Assembly (NCBI GenBank): GCA_037039925.1
Contig: JAXRKP010000256.1
Coordinates: forward strand, 92,501-156,500
Reading direction: 5' to 3'
DNA length: 64,000 nt
From: Doris montereyensis
Taxonomy: Eukaryota > Mollusca > Gastropoda > Nudibranchia > Dorididae
Position 1 is the stretch's first letter. Every line of letters begins with the position of its first letter. Below the pieces are notes generated by a model, which searched no databases, was not told the origin of the DNA, and was given only the letters and a program-made list of their open reading frames with translations. Shown piece after piece: positions 47,401 to 61,210 of this stretch. The translations under genes and the position numbers were made by a program.

Positions 47401-50295
47401 CCCCTTAGATGATACCCTGTTCACTGTAGATGATACCCTGTTCACTGTAGATGATACCCTATTCACCTTAGATGATACCCTGTTCACCTTAGATGATACC
47501 CTATTCACCTTAGATGATACCCTGTTCACTGTAGATGATACCCTGTTCACCTTAGATAATACCCTGTTCACCTTAGATGATACCCTGTTGACCTTAGATA
47601 ATACCCTGTTCACCTTAGATGATACACTGTTCACCTTAGATGATACCCTATTCACCTTAGATAATACCCTGTTCACCTTACATGATACCCTGTTCACCTT
47701 AGATAATACCCTGTTCACTGTAGATGATACCCTGTTCACTGTAGATGATACCCTGTTCACCGTAGATGATACCCTGTTCACTGTAGATGATACCCTGTTC
47801 ACCGTAGATGATACCCTGTTCACTGTAGATGATACCCTGTTGACTGTAGATGATACCCTGTTGGCCTTAGATAATACCATGTTCACCTTAGATGATACCC
47901 TGTTCACCATAGCTAAGCTATTCATAGATGATACCCTGTTCACCTTAGATGATGTTCACTTAGATAATACCCTGTTCACCTTAGATGATACCCTGTCACT
48001 TAGATTACACTGTTGACCTTAGATGATACCCTGTTGTTCACCTGTACCTTAGATGTACCCTGTTCACCTTAGATAATACCCTGTTCACCTTAGATGATAC
48101 CCTGTTGACCTTAGATAATACCCTGTTCACCTTAGATAATACTGTTGACCTTAGATAATACCCTGTTAGATGATACCCTGTTCACCTTAGATAATACCCT
48201 GTTCCTTAGATGATACCCTCACACTGTAGATGATACCATGTTCACTGTAGATGATTCCATGTTTACTGTAGATGATACCCTGTTATCTGTAGATGTACCC
48301 TATTCACCTTAGATGATACCCTGTTCACCTTAGATGATACCCTGTTCACCTTAGATAATACCCTGTTGACCTTAGATGATACCCTGTTCATCTTAGATGA
48401 TACCCTGTTCACTGTAGATGATACCCTGTTCGCTGTAGATGATGTCCTGTTTACCGTAGATATCCTGTTCACTGTAGATGATACCCTCTTCTAATATTCT
48501 CCTGTTCACCTTAGATGATACCCTGTTCACCGTAGATAATGTCCTGTTCACCTTAGATGATACCCTGTTCACAGTAGCTAATGTTCTGTTCACCTTAGAT
48601 GATACCCTGTTCACCGTAGATAATGTCCTGTTCACTGCAGATGATACCTGTTCACCGTAGCTAATGTCCTGTTCACTGTAGATGATACCCTATTCACCTT
48701 AGATTCACCTGTTCACATTAGATAATGTCCTGTTCCCTGTTTGCCTTAGATGATACCCTGTTCACCGTAGCTAATGTCCTGTTCACTGTAGATGATACTC
48801 TGTTCACCGTACCTAATGTCCTGTTCACCTGTTTGTAGATGATACCCTGTTCACCGTAGATAATGTCCTGTTGTTGATACCTGTTCAGATAATGTCCTGT
48901 TCACTGTAGATGATACCCTGTTCACCGTAGATAATGTCCTATTCACCTTAGATGATACCCTGTTCACCGTAGATAATGTCCTGTTTACTGTAGATGATAC
49001 CCTGTTCACCGTAGATAATGTCCTGTTCACCGTAGATGATACCCTGTTCACCGTAGCTAATGTCCTGTTCACCGTAGATGATACCCTGTTCACCGTAGCT
49101 AATGTTCTGTTCACCGTAGATGATACCCTGTTCACCGTAGATAATGTCCTGTTCACCGTAGATGATACCCTGTTCACCGTAGCTAATTTCCTGTTCACCT
49201 TATATGATACCCTGTTCACCGTAGATAATGTCCTGTTCACTGTAGATGATACCCTGCAGAGCTAATGTCCTGTTCACTGTATATGATACCCTGTTCACCG
49301 TGGATAATGTCCTGTTCACTGTAGATGATACCCTGTTAGAGCTAATGTCCTGTTCACTGTAGATGATACCCTGTTCACCGTAGATAATGTCCTGTTCACT
49401 GTAGATGATACCCTGTTCACCGTAGCTAATGTCCTGTTCACCGTAGATGATACCCTGTTCACCGTAGATAATGTCCTGTTCACTGTAGATGATACCCTGT
49501 TCACTGTAGATAATGTCCTGTTCACCGTAGATGATACCTGTTCACCGTAGATAATGTCCTGTTCACTGTAGATAATACCCTGTTCACCGTAGATAATGTC
49601 CTGTTCACTGTAGATAATGTCCCGTTCACCGTAGATAATGTCCTGTTCACTGTAGATAATACCCTGTTCACTGTAGATAATGTCCTGTTCACTGTAGATA
49701 ATGTCCTGTTCACTGTAGATAATGTCCTGTTCACTGTAGATAATGTCCTGTTCACCTGTAGATAATGTCCTGTTCACTGTAGATAATACCCTGTTCACTG
49801 TAGATAATGTCCTGTTCACCGTAGATGATACCCTGTTCACTGTAGATAATGTCCTGTTCACTGTAGATAATGTCCTGTTCACTGTAGATAATGTCCTGTT
49901 CACTGTAGATAATGTTCCTGTTCACTGTAGATAATGTCCTGTTCACTGTAGATAATGTCCTGTTCACCGTAGATGATACCCTGTTCACCGTAGATAATGT
50001 CCTGTTCACTGTAGATAATGTCCTGTTCACCGTAGATAATGACCTGTTCACTGTAGATAATGTCCTGTTCACTGTAGATAATGTCCTGTTCACCGTAGAT
50101 AATGTCCTGTTCACTGTAGATAATGTCCTGTTCACCGTAGATAATGTCCTGTTCACCGTAGATAATGTCCTGTTCAGATAATGTCCTGTTCACTGTAGAT
50201 AATGTCCTGTTCACCGTAGATAATGTCCTGTTCACGTAGATAATGTCCTGTTCGTAGATAATGTCCTGTTGTAGATAATGACCTGTTCACCGTAG
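44459..50295. repeat. 21-bp minisatellite, about 275 copies, with higher-order structure
   Basis: Unit type D: GATGATACCCTGTTCACCTTA and close variants. Unit type N: GATAATGTCCTGTTCACCGTA. Both ends are rich in N, the centre (about 44700-48430) is almost all D, and 48850-49530 shows D-N alternation, a 42-bp dimer. The last 750 bases are nearly pure N. Small deletions mark scattered copies. The seven-codon period keeps frames open on both strands (LFTVDDT, NRVSSKV), which I do not regard as genes. Confidence 0.97.
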
Positions 50296-50369
50296 CTGAT
50301 AATGTTTCTGTAACCCAGGTAGAAAATAAACCACTTAAAAAAATCGAAAGCTTCCGTAAATATTTGTAA

Positions 50370-50401
<32 letters not shown>

Positions 50402-50774
50402 GTCAAGTTGTGCCGATATACTCCGGTTTCTTTCAAAAATGATTTCTGGATCAATATTCCGAAAAAGTTTGTAAATGTTTCAATTTCCGAATAATATTTT
50501 CATAATATAATAATTTCATAATAATATTTCATAATGATATTTCATAATAATATTTCATAATAATATTTCTGGAGATATCATATTTGCCAACTCGCTATTC
50601 CTTTTTTTCATTTTTAAGAACCTTTAAAATAATTGTTTCGTCACTGTAATCAGTCTACTATGGCACAGGAGACATTTTTAAGTTACATTTTGTTAATGTT
50701 CGAAAAAAGGGTCTGACAGTGTCGCTACCAGGAAATGATATTTTGTTCAGGTGTGTGTAGTGTGTCTCTGCTAA
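50296..50774. other. Spacer between arrays
   Basis: AT-rich spacer with a TA microsatellite at 50376-50401 and a short ATAATATTTCATA tandem repeat at about 50495-50570. No gene. Confidence 0.6.
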
Positions 50775-51050
50775 TGGCAGGAAAAAAGAATGAGAATGAG
50801 TGACTGAGAGACCACATGAACATTAAAAGAATGAGTGAGAGTGAGTGACTGAGAGACCACATGAACATTAAAAGAATGAGTGAGAGTGAGTGACTGAGAG
50901 ACCACATGAACATTAAAAAAAAAGAGTGAGAATGAGTGACTGAGAGACCACATGAACATTAAAAAAAGAGTGAGAATGAGTGACTGAGAGACCACATGAA
51001 CATTAAAAAAAGAGTTAGAATGAGTGACCGAGAGACCACATGAACATTAA
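50775..51050. repeat. 45-bp minisatellite, about 6 copies
   Basis: The unit contains GAATGAGTGAGAGTGAGTGA, CTGAGAGACCACATGAACAT and an A run of varying length. Confidence 0.95.
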
Positions 51051-51214
51051 AAAGAGCTATCAAAGCGATTTGTTTCATTCATTCATGGCTGTGCCAATGT
51101 TAGTTTTTTACATGTGGCCACAGTAATGTAGGTGGTTCATCAACCCAATTTCAGTGACATAAATAAAAGCGTTGCTTCGGGACAGAGAAACGAACAGCCA
51201 TTCTTCTACTTCTA
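51051..51214. other. Short spacer, unique sequence
   Basis: No repeat or gene is recognised between the 45-bp and 25-bp arrays. Confidence 0.5.
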
Positions 51215-52205
51215 CGACAATGTCGTGTAGTCCCAACCTTCAGGTATGTTTGTCGTCCTACCCTCCAGGTCTGTTTGTAGTCCTACCCTTCAGGTATGTT
51301 TATAGTTCTACCCTTCGGGTATGTTTGTAGTCCTACCCTTCAGGTCTGTTTGTAGTCCTACCCTTCAGGTATGTTTGTAGTCCTACCCTTCAGGTCTGTT
51401 TGTAGTCCTACCCTTCAGGTATAGTCTACCCTTCAGGTCTGTTTGTAGTCCTACCCTTCGGGTATGTTTTAGTTACCCTTCGGGTATGTTTGGTCCTACC
51501 CTTCAGGTATGTTTGTAGTCCTACCCTTCAGGTATGTTTGTAGGTATGTTTGTAGTCCTACCCTTCAGGTATGTTTGTAGTCCTACAGGTATGTTTGTAG
51601 TCCTACCCTTCAGGTATGTTTGTAGTCCTACCCTTCAGGTATGTTTTTAGTCCTACCCTTCAGGTATTTTGTAGTCCTACCCTTCAGGTCTGTTTGTAGT
51701 CCTACCCTTCAGGTCTGTTTGTAGTCCTACCCCTTCAGGTATGTTTGTAGTCCTACCCTTCGGGTCTGTTTGTAGTCCTACCCTTAAGGTCTGTTTGTAG
51801 TCCTACCCTTCAGGTCTGTTTGTAGTCCTACCCTTCAGGTCTGTTTGTAGTCCTACCCTTCAGGTCTGTTTGTAGTCCTACCCTTCAGGTGTGTTTGTAG
51901 TCCTACCCTTCAGGTATGTTTGTAGTCCTACCCTTCAGGTATGTTTGTAGTCCTACCCCTTCAGGTAGTCCTACCCTTCAGGTATGTTTGTAGTCCTACC
52001 CTTCAGGTATGTTTGTAGTCCTACCCTTCAGGTATGTTTGTAGTCCTACCCTTCAGGCCTGTTTGTAGTCCTACCCTTCGGGTCTGTTTGTAGTCCTACC
52101 CTTCAGGTCTGTTTGTAGTCCTACCCCTTCAGGGTCTGTTTGTAGTCCTACCCTTCAGGCCTGTTTGTAGTCCTACCCTTCAGGTCTGTTTATAAACAGT
52201 CAGGT
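51215..52205. repeat. 25-bp minisatellite, about 40 copies
   Basis: The unit contains ACCCTTCAGGTATGTTTG and TAGTCCT. Two alternates, GGTATG and GGTCTG, are interspersed; the GGTCTG form dominates towards the right end. Confidence 0.96.
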
Positions 52206-52620
52206 AAGTCCTACCCTTCAGGTCTGTTTTATAAACAACATAGAACACACCCTTCAGGTCTGTTTTACAAACAACATAGAACACACCCTTCAGGTCTGTT
52301 TTAAAACAACATAGAACACACCCTTCAGGTCTGTTTTACAAACAACATAGAACATACCCTTCAGGTCTGTTTACAAACAACATAGAACATACCCTTCAGG
52401 TCTGTTTTACAAACAACATAGAACATACCCTTCAGGTCTGTTTTACAAACAACATAGAACACACCCTTCAGGTCTGTTTTATAAACAACATGGAACACAC
52501 CCTTCAGGTCTGTTTTACAAACAACATAGAACACACCCTTCAGGTCTGTTTTATAAACAACATAGAACACACCCTTCAGGTCTGTTTTACAAACGACAGG
52601 AAACACACCCTTTGCAAGGT
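52206..52620. repeat. 36-bp minisatellite sharing a core with the 25-bp array, about 11 copies
   Basis: The unit is ACCCTTCAGGTCTGTTTTAC followed by AAACAACATAGAACAC. The first 17 bases are the same as in the adjoining 25-bp array; the remainder is replaced. Confidence 0.95.
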
Positions 52621-52985
52621 CCACATATTTAATATTTAAAGGGCCAAAAAGTTAAAGCCCCAACCCGCGGTTTGAACATCTGGAAACACAAAGGGAACAG
52701 ATATTATATTAATATTAAATACTGTATTATTTGTACATGTATTAATAGACATATATTATTATCATCAATCCACAAATCTGTGGCTTATCCCTTCGTAGTA
52801 TAAGAAAACAAACGAAGCCGAAAACTCTTGATTTCAAAAGTAAACACGGAATGAAGGTGTTTAGAATTTATATACTAATATTAGTATTACAACTACAGCT
52901 GTATGATTGTCATTCATACCTGGGAGATACAAATAGGACGTCTCTGAGAGACCGAGACAATTAAACAAAAGATACCAGCAAGGCT
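52621..52985. other. Spacer, unique sequence
   Basis: AT-rich, with no gene or repeat recognised. Confidence 0.5.
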
Positions 52986-54795
52986 TTGACGAGTGTCAGT
53001 AGAATCATGAGATGTAGGTTTACAGAGTACTAACAGATCAAGGTGTCAGTAGAATCAATCATGAGATGTAGGTTTACAGAATACTAACAGATCAAGGTGT
53101 CAATAGAATCATGAGATGTAGGTTTACAGAATACTAACAGATCAAGGTGTCAATAGAATCATGAGATGTAGGTTTACAGAATACTAACAGATCAAGGTGT
53201 CAGTAGAATCAATCATGAGATGTAGGTTTACAGAATACTAACAGATCAAGGTGTCAGTAGAATCAATCATGAGATGTAGGTTTACAGAATACTAACAGAT
53301 CAAGGTGTCAGTAGAATCAATCATGAGATGTAGGTTTACAGAATACAGATAACAGATCAAGGTGTCAATAGAATCAAGGTGTCAGTAGAATCAATCAGGT
53401 TTACAGAATACTAACAGATCAAGGTGTCAGTAGAATCATGAGATGTAGGTTTACAGAATACTAACAGATCAAGGTGTCAGTAGAATCATGAGATGTAGGT
53501 TTACAGAATACAAACAGATCAAGGTGTCAGTAGAATCATGAGATGTAGGTTTACAGAGTACTAACAGATCAAGCTGTCAGTAGAATCATGAGATGTAGGT
53601 TTACAGAGTACTAACAGATCAAGCTGTCAATAGAATCATGAGATGTAGGTTTACAGAGTACTAACAGATCAAGCTGTCAATAGAATCATGAGATGTAGGT
53701 TTACAGAATACTAACAGATCAAGGTGTCAGTAGAATCATGAGATGTAGGTTTACAGAGTACTAACAGATCAAGGTGTCAGTAGAATCATGAGATGTAGGT
53801 TTACAGAATACTAACAGATCAAGGTGTCAGTAGAATCAATCATGAGATGTAGGTTTACAGAATACTAACAGATCAAGGTGTCAGTAGAATCATGAGATGT
53901 AGGTTTACAGAATACTAACAGATCAAGGTGTCAGTAGAATCAATCATGAGATGTAGGGTTTACAGAATACTAACAGATCAAGGTGTCAGTAGAATCATGA
54001 GATGTAGGTTTACAGAATACTAACAGATCAAGGTGTCAGTAGAATCAATCATGAGATGTAGGTTTACAGAGTACTAACAGATCAAGGTGTCAGTAGAATC
54101 ATGAGATGTAGGTTTACAGAATACTAACAGATGAAGGTGTCAATAGAATCATGAGATGTAGGTTTACAGAGTACTAACAGATGAAGGTGTCAATAGAATC
54201 ATGAGATGTAGGTTTACAGAATACTAACAGATGAAGGTGTCAATAGAATCATGAGATGTAGGTTTACAGAGTACTAACAGATGAAGGTGTCAATAGAATC
54301 ATGAGATGTAGGTTTACAGAATACTAACAGATGAAGGTGTCAATAGAATCATGAGATGTAGGTTTACAGAATACTAACAGATGAAGGTGTCAATAGAATC
54401 ATGAGATGTAGGTTTACAGAATACTAACAGATCAAGGTGTCAATAGAATCATGAGATGTAGGTTTACAGAGTACTAACAGATCAAGGTGTCAATAGAATC
54501 ATGAGATGTAGGTTTACAGAGTACTAACAGATGAAGGTGTCAATAGAATCATGAGATGTAGGTTTACAGAATACTAACAGATGAAGGTGTCAATAGAATC
54601 ATGAGATGTAGGTTTACAGAATACTAATAGATCAAGGTGTCAATAGAATCATGAGATGTAGGTTTACAGAGTACTAACAGATCAAGGTGTCAATAGAATC
54701 ATGAGATGTAGGTTTACAAGAGTACTAACAGATCAAGGTGTCAATAGAATCATGAGATGTAGGTTTACAGAATACTAACAGATCAAGGTGTCAGC
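52986..54795. repeat. 50/54-bp minisatellite, about 35 copies
   Basis: The unit contains GATCAAGGTGTCAGTAGAAT, CATGAGATGTAGGTTTACAG and AATACTAACA. A 54-base form carries an AATC duplication (GAATCAATCATGAG). Other alternates are AATACT/AGTACT, GATCAAGG/GATGAAGG and TCAGTAG/TCAATAG. The right half is dominated by GATGAAGGTGTCAATAG units. The last unit merges into a SINE. Confidence 0.96.
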
Positions 54796-55085
54796 CTCTC
54801 AACCAAAGAGTAGTGGGTTCGGGCTCCACCGACTGTTGACAAATTTTCTCAACTTGTTTTCGAGCAATCTACTTCCCTGGTCCAGGTAGGCGGCTCGCTC
54901 GATGTCTAGTCCCATCGGAGACAGACGATAAAAGGAGGTCCTGTGTGCAGATCATAACACATGCGGCGCACGTTAAATAAATGTTGATTGGCTGTTTACA
55001 CTACAGGGCAGTCCGGGCAAAATTTAAAATCCCTACCAAAACCCCCAAAATCACCTTAGTTGTGGATGTGGGTAAATCAAATCAA
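54793..55085 (+). mobile_element. tRNA-derived SINE abutting the 50/54-bp array
   Basis: GTCAGCCTCTCAACCAAAGAGTAGTGGGTTCGGGCTCC retains the head and a degraded B box. The body has CTTCCCTGGTCCAGGTAGG, GGAGGTCCTGTGTG and GCACGTTAAA; the tail has CCTACCAAAACCCCCAAAATC, ACCTTAG and AAATCAAATCAAA. It is the same family as 40325-40667. Confidence 0.75.
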
Positions 55086-55469
55086 ACTGTTTTAAAACCC
55101 TGCCCACCAAGCACTGTGATGGGCTGCCTAGCTAGTTACTAGTTACTACATGTAGTACTCAACAAAGTCGATCGAGAATACAATTATACCCTAAGTGAAT
55201 TCAAAGAGGCCCTAAGTACATATGCAACTAACAGTAGCAGGGTAAGACATAAACGTTTTCGGGTGACAATGACACAGCGTTCGTTGGCAAAGAAGGACAG
55301 CAGATCGTAAAAACACACATTGATTAGTTGATTAGTCAGATTAGTGAATATTTGTTTCACTGCACTTTTCGCAACTCAATTGAACCCAATCATAGCCATG
55401 TCTGCCCCACCAAAGTATTGTCAGGATGACGCGATCTGGGCCAACAACGATGCTACTCTTCATTCGGCT
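55086..55469. other. Spacer, no gene recognised
   Basis: Unique sequence between the SINE and the 26-bp array, with no coding frame or repeat. Confidence 0.5.
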
Positions 55470-58400
55470 GACATACAACAAACATATGCCTAAGTAATAG
55501 ACAACAAATGTATACCTAAGTAATAGACAACAAACATATACCTAAGTAACAGACAACAAACATATGACAACCTATAGTAATAGACAACAAACATATACCT
55601 AAGTAATAGACAACAAACATATACCTAAGTAATAAACAACAAATGTATGTCTAAATAAGTAATGTAATAGACAACAAATGTATACCTAAGTAATAGACAA
55701 CAAATGTATGTCTAAGTAATAGACAACAAATGTATGTCTAAGTAATAGACAACAAACATATACCTAAGTAATAGACAACAAATGTATGTCTAAGTAATAG
55801 ACAACAAATGTATGTCTAAGTAATAGACAACAAATGTATACCTAAGTAATAGACAACAAATGTATGTCTAAGTAATAGACAACAAACATATACCTAAGTA
55901 ATAGACAACAAATGTATACCTAAGTAATAGACAACAAATGTATACCTAAGTAATAGACAACAAACATATACCTAAGTAATAGACAACAAACATATACCTA
56001 AGTAATAGACAACAAATGTATACCTAAGTTATAGACAACAAACATATACCTAAGTAATAGACAAAAACATATACCTAAGTAATAGACAACAAACATATGT
56101 CTAAGTAATAGACAACAAATGTATACCTAAGTAATAGACAACAAATGTATGTCTAAGTAATAGACAACAAACATATACCTAAGTAATAGACAACAAATGT
56201 ATACCTAAGTAATAGACAACAAATGTATACCTAAGTAATAGACAGCAAACATATACCTAAGTAATAGACAACAAACATATACCTAAGTAATAGACAACAA
56301 ATGTATGTCTAAGTAATAGACAACAAATGTATACCTAAGTAATAGACAACAAACATATACCTAAGTAATAGACAACAAATGTATACCTAAGTAATAGACA
56401 ACAAACATATACCTAAGTAATAGAGAACAAATGTATACCTAAGTAATAGACAACAAATGTATACCTAAGTAATAGACAACAAACATATACCTAAGTAATA
56501 GACAACAAACATATACCTAAGTAATAGACAACAAACATATGTCTAAGTAATAGACAACAAATGTATACCTAAGTAATAGACAACAAACATATACCTAAGT
56601 AATAGACAACAAACATATACCTAAGTAATAGACAACAAATGTATACCTAAGTAATAGACAACAAATGTATACCTAAGTAATAGACAACAAAATATATACC
56701 TAAGTAATAGACAACAAACATATACCTAAGTAATAGACAACAAACATATACCTAAGTAATAGACAACAAATGTATACCTAAGTAATAGACAACAAACATA
56801 TACCTAAGTAATAGACAACAAACATATACCTAAGTAATAGACAACAAACATATACCTAAGTAATAGACAACAAACATATACCTAAGTAATAGACAACAAA
56901 CATATACCTAAGTAATAGACAACAAACATATACCTAAGTAATAGACAACAAACATATGTCTAAGTAATAGACAACAAATGTATGTCTAAGTAATAGACAA
57001 CAAACATATACAACAAATGTAATAGACAACAAACATATACCTAAGTAATAGACAAACATATACCTAAGTAATAGACAACAAATGTATACCTAAGTAATAG
57101 ACAACAAACATATACCTAAGTAATAGACAACAAATGTATACCTAAGTAATAGACAACAAACATATGTCTAAGTAATAGACAACAAATGTATACCTAAGTA
57201 ATAGACAACAAACATATACCTAAGTAATAGACAACAAATGTATACCTAAGTAATAGACAACAAACATATACCTAAGTAATAGACAACAAACATATACCTA
57301 AGTAATAGACAACAAATGTATACCTAAGTAATAGACATACAAACAAATGTATACCTAAGTAATAGACAACAAACATATACCTAAGTAATAGACAACAAAT
57401 GTATACCTAAGTAATAGACAAACAATACCTAAGTAATAGACAACAAATGTATACCTAAGTAATAGACAACAAACATATACCTAAGTAATAGACAACAAAC
57501 ATACACCTAAGTAATAGACAACAAACATATACCTAAGTAATAGACAACAAACATATACCTAAGTAATAGACAACAAATGTATACCTAAGTAATAGACAAC
57601 AAATGTATATCTAAGTAATAGACAACAAACATATGTCTAAGTAATAGACAACAAATGTATACCTAAGTAATAGACAACAATCATATGTCTAAGTAATAGA
57701 CAACAAATGTATACCTAAGTAATAGACAGCAAACATATACCTAAGTAATAGACAACAAATGTATACCTAAGTAATAGACAACAAACATATACCTAAGTAA
57801 TAGACAACAAACATATACCCAAGTAATAGACAACAAACATATGTCTAAGTAATAGACAGCAAACATATACCTACGTAATAGACAACAAATGTATACCTAA
57901 GTAATAGACAACAAACATATACCTAAGTAATAGACAACAAATGTATACCTAAGTAATAGACAACAAATGAATACCTAAGTAATAGACAACAAATGTATAC
58001 CTAAGTAATAGACAAAAATGTATACCTAAGTAATAGACAACAAATGTATACCTAAGTAATAGACAACAAATGTATACCTAAGTAATAGACAACAAACATA
58101 TACCTAAGTAATAGACAACAAATGTATACCTAAGTAATAGACAACAAACATATACCTAAGTAATAGACAACAAACATATACCTAAGTAATAGACAACAAA
58201 TGTATACCTAAGTAATAGACAACAAATGTATACCTAAGTAATAGACAACAAACATATACCTAAGTAATAGACAACAAATGTATACCTAAGTAATAGACAA
58301 CAAATGTATACCTAAGTAATAGACAACAAACATATACCTAAGTAATAGACAACAAATGTATACCTAAGTAATAGACAACAAACTTATACCTAAGTAATAG

Positions 58401-58510
58401 ACAACAAATGTATACCTAAGTAATAGACAACAAATGTATACCTAAGTAATAGACAACAAATGTATACCTAAGTAATAGACAACAAATGTATACATGAGCA
58501 ATAGACAGCA
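55470..58510. repeat. 26-bp minisatellite, about 115 copies
   Basis: The constant part is CCTAAGTAATAGACAACAAA, followed by a six-base variable slot, usually CATATA or TGTATA, less often TGTATG or CATATG with TCTAAG after it. Units are otherwise almost identical over 3 kb, with only about ten length variants. Confidence 0.97.
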
Positions 58511-58699
58511 AAAACAAAATTGAACCAAGCATCCTGATTTTATCAATGCTATCTCTTTACGTCCTTAGCTTTCAGATGGCACCAAGCATCTTGATTTTAT
58601 CAATACTATCTCTTGACTTCCTTAGCTTTCAGATGACACCAAGCTTCTTTATCTTGATGCGTTAGAAACCATAAATGTATAGAGATAAAGTAGACACCC
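58511..58699. repeat. Short direct duplication beside the 26-bp array
   Basis: CACCAAGCATC(C/T)TGATTTTAT, CAAT, then CTATCTCTT and CCTTAGCTTTCAGATG occur twice at about 58531-58640, a roughly 59-base direct repeat. Confidence 0.75.
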
Positions 58700-59690
58700 A
58701 AAGGATAATCCACCTTTTGAGAATGAGTCATCTGCCACTTTTCTTCTACTGTGCTATCATTCAGATCCACCTGTCTTTCACTGATAAATCGTTTTATCCT
58801 AGATTGATATACCTGTTTTACTACTGGTTTATTTAGTTCCTCTATTTTGAATTTAATAGCTTTCTTCTCTTTCCTTTTCTGTTTTTTTTTCTTCAGTCAG
58901 TAATCTCATTTTGGCAATCACCAAGTGATGATCAATAAATATTTCTGCTTCTCTGTTTACTCTTGCATCCAATGTACTGTAAAAAGGGAGCTGTTAACTA
59001 TTATGTAGTCTATCATTGACTTTTCACACCTGTCTTCATTTACTCTTGTATATTTGTGGATATCTTCATGAGCAAAAAAAGGTGTTGGCTATTTTCATGT
59101 TATTCTTTAGGTAAAAATCTATTAGTCTCTCTCCACTCTCCATTTGGAGAAGTTGTTGTCTCTCCTTCTTTACCTATTACTCCTCCTGACATTTCTACAT
59201 TGTTGCCTACTCTAGCATTTAAATCTCCTAAAAACATGAGTTCCTGTTTGAGTTTAAGATTCTCTGCAGCAATTTGTAAATCAATTTTGAAGATATCTTT
59301 TTCTTCTTTAGTTGCGTCTTCGTTTGGTCCGTAAGCTATTAATAATTTAATTTCTCGTCCTTTTGGTTTAATATTTACTTTTAATAGCTCTGGGCGTATA
59401 AATTTCCAACTTTCTAGTAGCTCTTCATGTCTTTTATGCACTAGGAGGCCTACTCCTGCTCTAGCTCTGTTGATATCTACTCCTGAGAAGATTAAAATAT
59501 GATTCGGTCCTACATTTTCTATTCCTTGTCCTTTTTTCTTTGTTTCTGTAATGGCCAAAATATCTACTTTGAATTTTTCCATTTCTTCAGCTAATTTGAA
59601 CTCTTTTCCATTTATTGCCCTAAAGTTCCATGTTCCAAAAATCAGTCCATATGCATTTCCAAGTTCGTCTTCAAAAGATCAAGCCGGTTA
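58700..59690 (-). mobile_element. Non-LTR retrotransposon endonuclease domain, decayed
   Basis: Read on the complement: GLIFGTWNFRAINGKEFKLA, MEKFKVDILAITETKKKGQG, ARAGVGLLVHKRHEE, LLIAYGPNEDATKEEK, ELMFLGDLNARVGN, then after a frame break KSMIDYIIV and REAEIFIDHHLVIAKMRL. This is the apurinic-endonuclease fold of LINE proteins: the metal-binding Glu in TET, the GDLNA Asp/Asn pair and the final DHHL histidine are recognisable. The frame breaks at about 59100 and again near 58990. The reverse transcriptase part is missing; the 26-bp array begins 190 bases away. Similar predicted proteins are often annotated as craniofacial-development-protein-2-like. Confidence 0.85.
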
Positions 59691-59734
59691 TATTTTTTGA
59701 ATCTGTGGGGCTGCCACCTTGAAGTCCCCTACCA

Positions 59735-59945
59735 GGCCTTGTTATTTTCTGTCAGGGTTAACTCCCTCAGCATTTAGTCATTCAAGACCAGCCTGGAAGG
59801 CAGCAGGTTGTTATTTTCTGTCAGGGCTTACTCCCTTAGCCTTTGGTAAGTGAAAACCGGCCTGCAAGACAGCAGGTTGTTTTCTTTCAGGGTTAACCCC
59901 TTAGCCTTTGGTCAGCCAAGATCTGCCTGCAAGGCAGCAGCAGAC
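59735..59945. repeat. 69-bp direct repeat, 3 copies, upstream of the LINE endonuclease
   Basis: Copies share TTTTCTGTCAGGGTTAACTC, CCTTAGCCTTTGGT and GCCTGCAAGGCAGCAG, with about 80-90 percent similarity by eye. On the element's strand they lie immediately 5' of the endonuclease frame, where a LINE leader or promoter would be. Confidence 0.85.

Positions 59946-61210
<1,265 letters not shown>

Noticed and set aside
44686..50235. Many open frames of LFTVDDT or NRVSSKV repeats
   Set aside because: Seven-codon periodicity of the 21-bp array on both strands; frames break wherever a unit has an indel. Not evidence of a protein.
55470..58510. CRISPR-like direct repeats
   Set aside because: Units are contiguous without unique spacers and the setting is eukaryotic. 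The small variable slot has only a few states and is not a spacer.
59056..59334. 92-codon plus-strand frame
   Set aside because: Antisense shadow of the LINE endonuclease, which has recognisable catalytic motifs on the minus strand.
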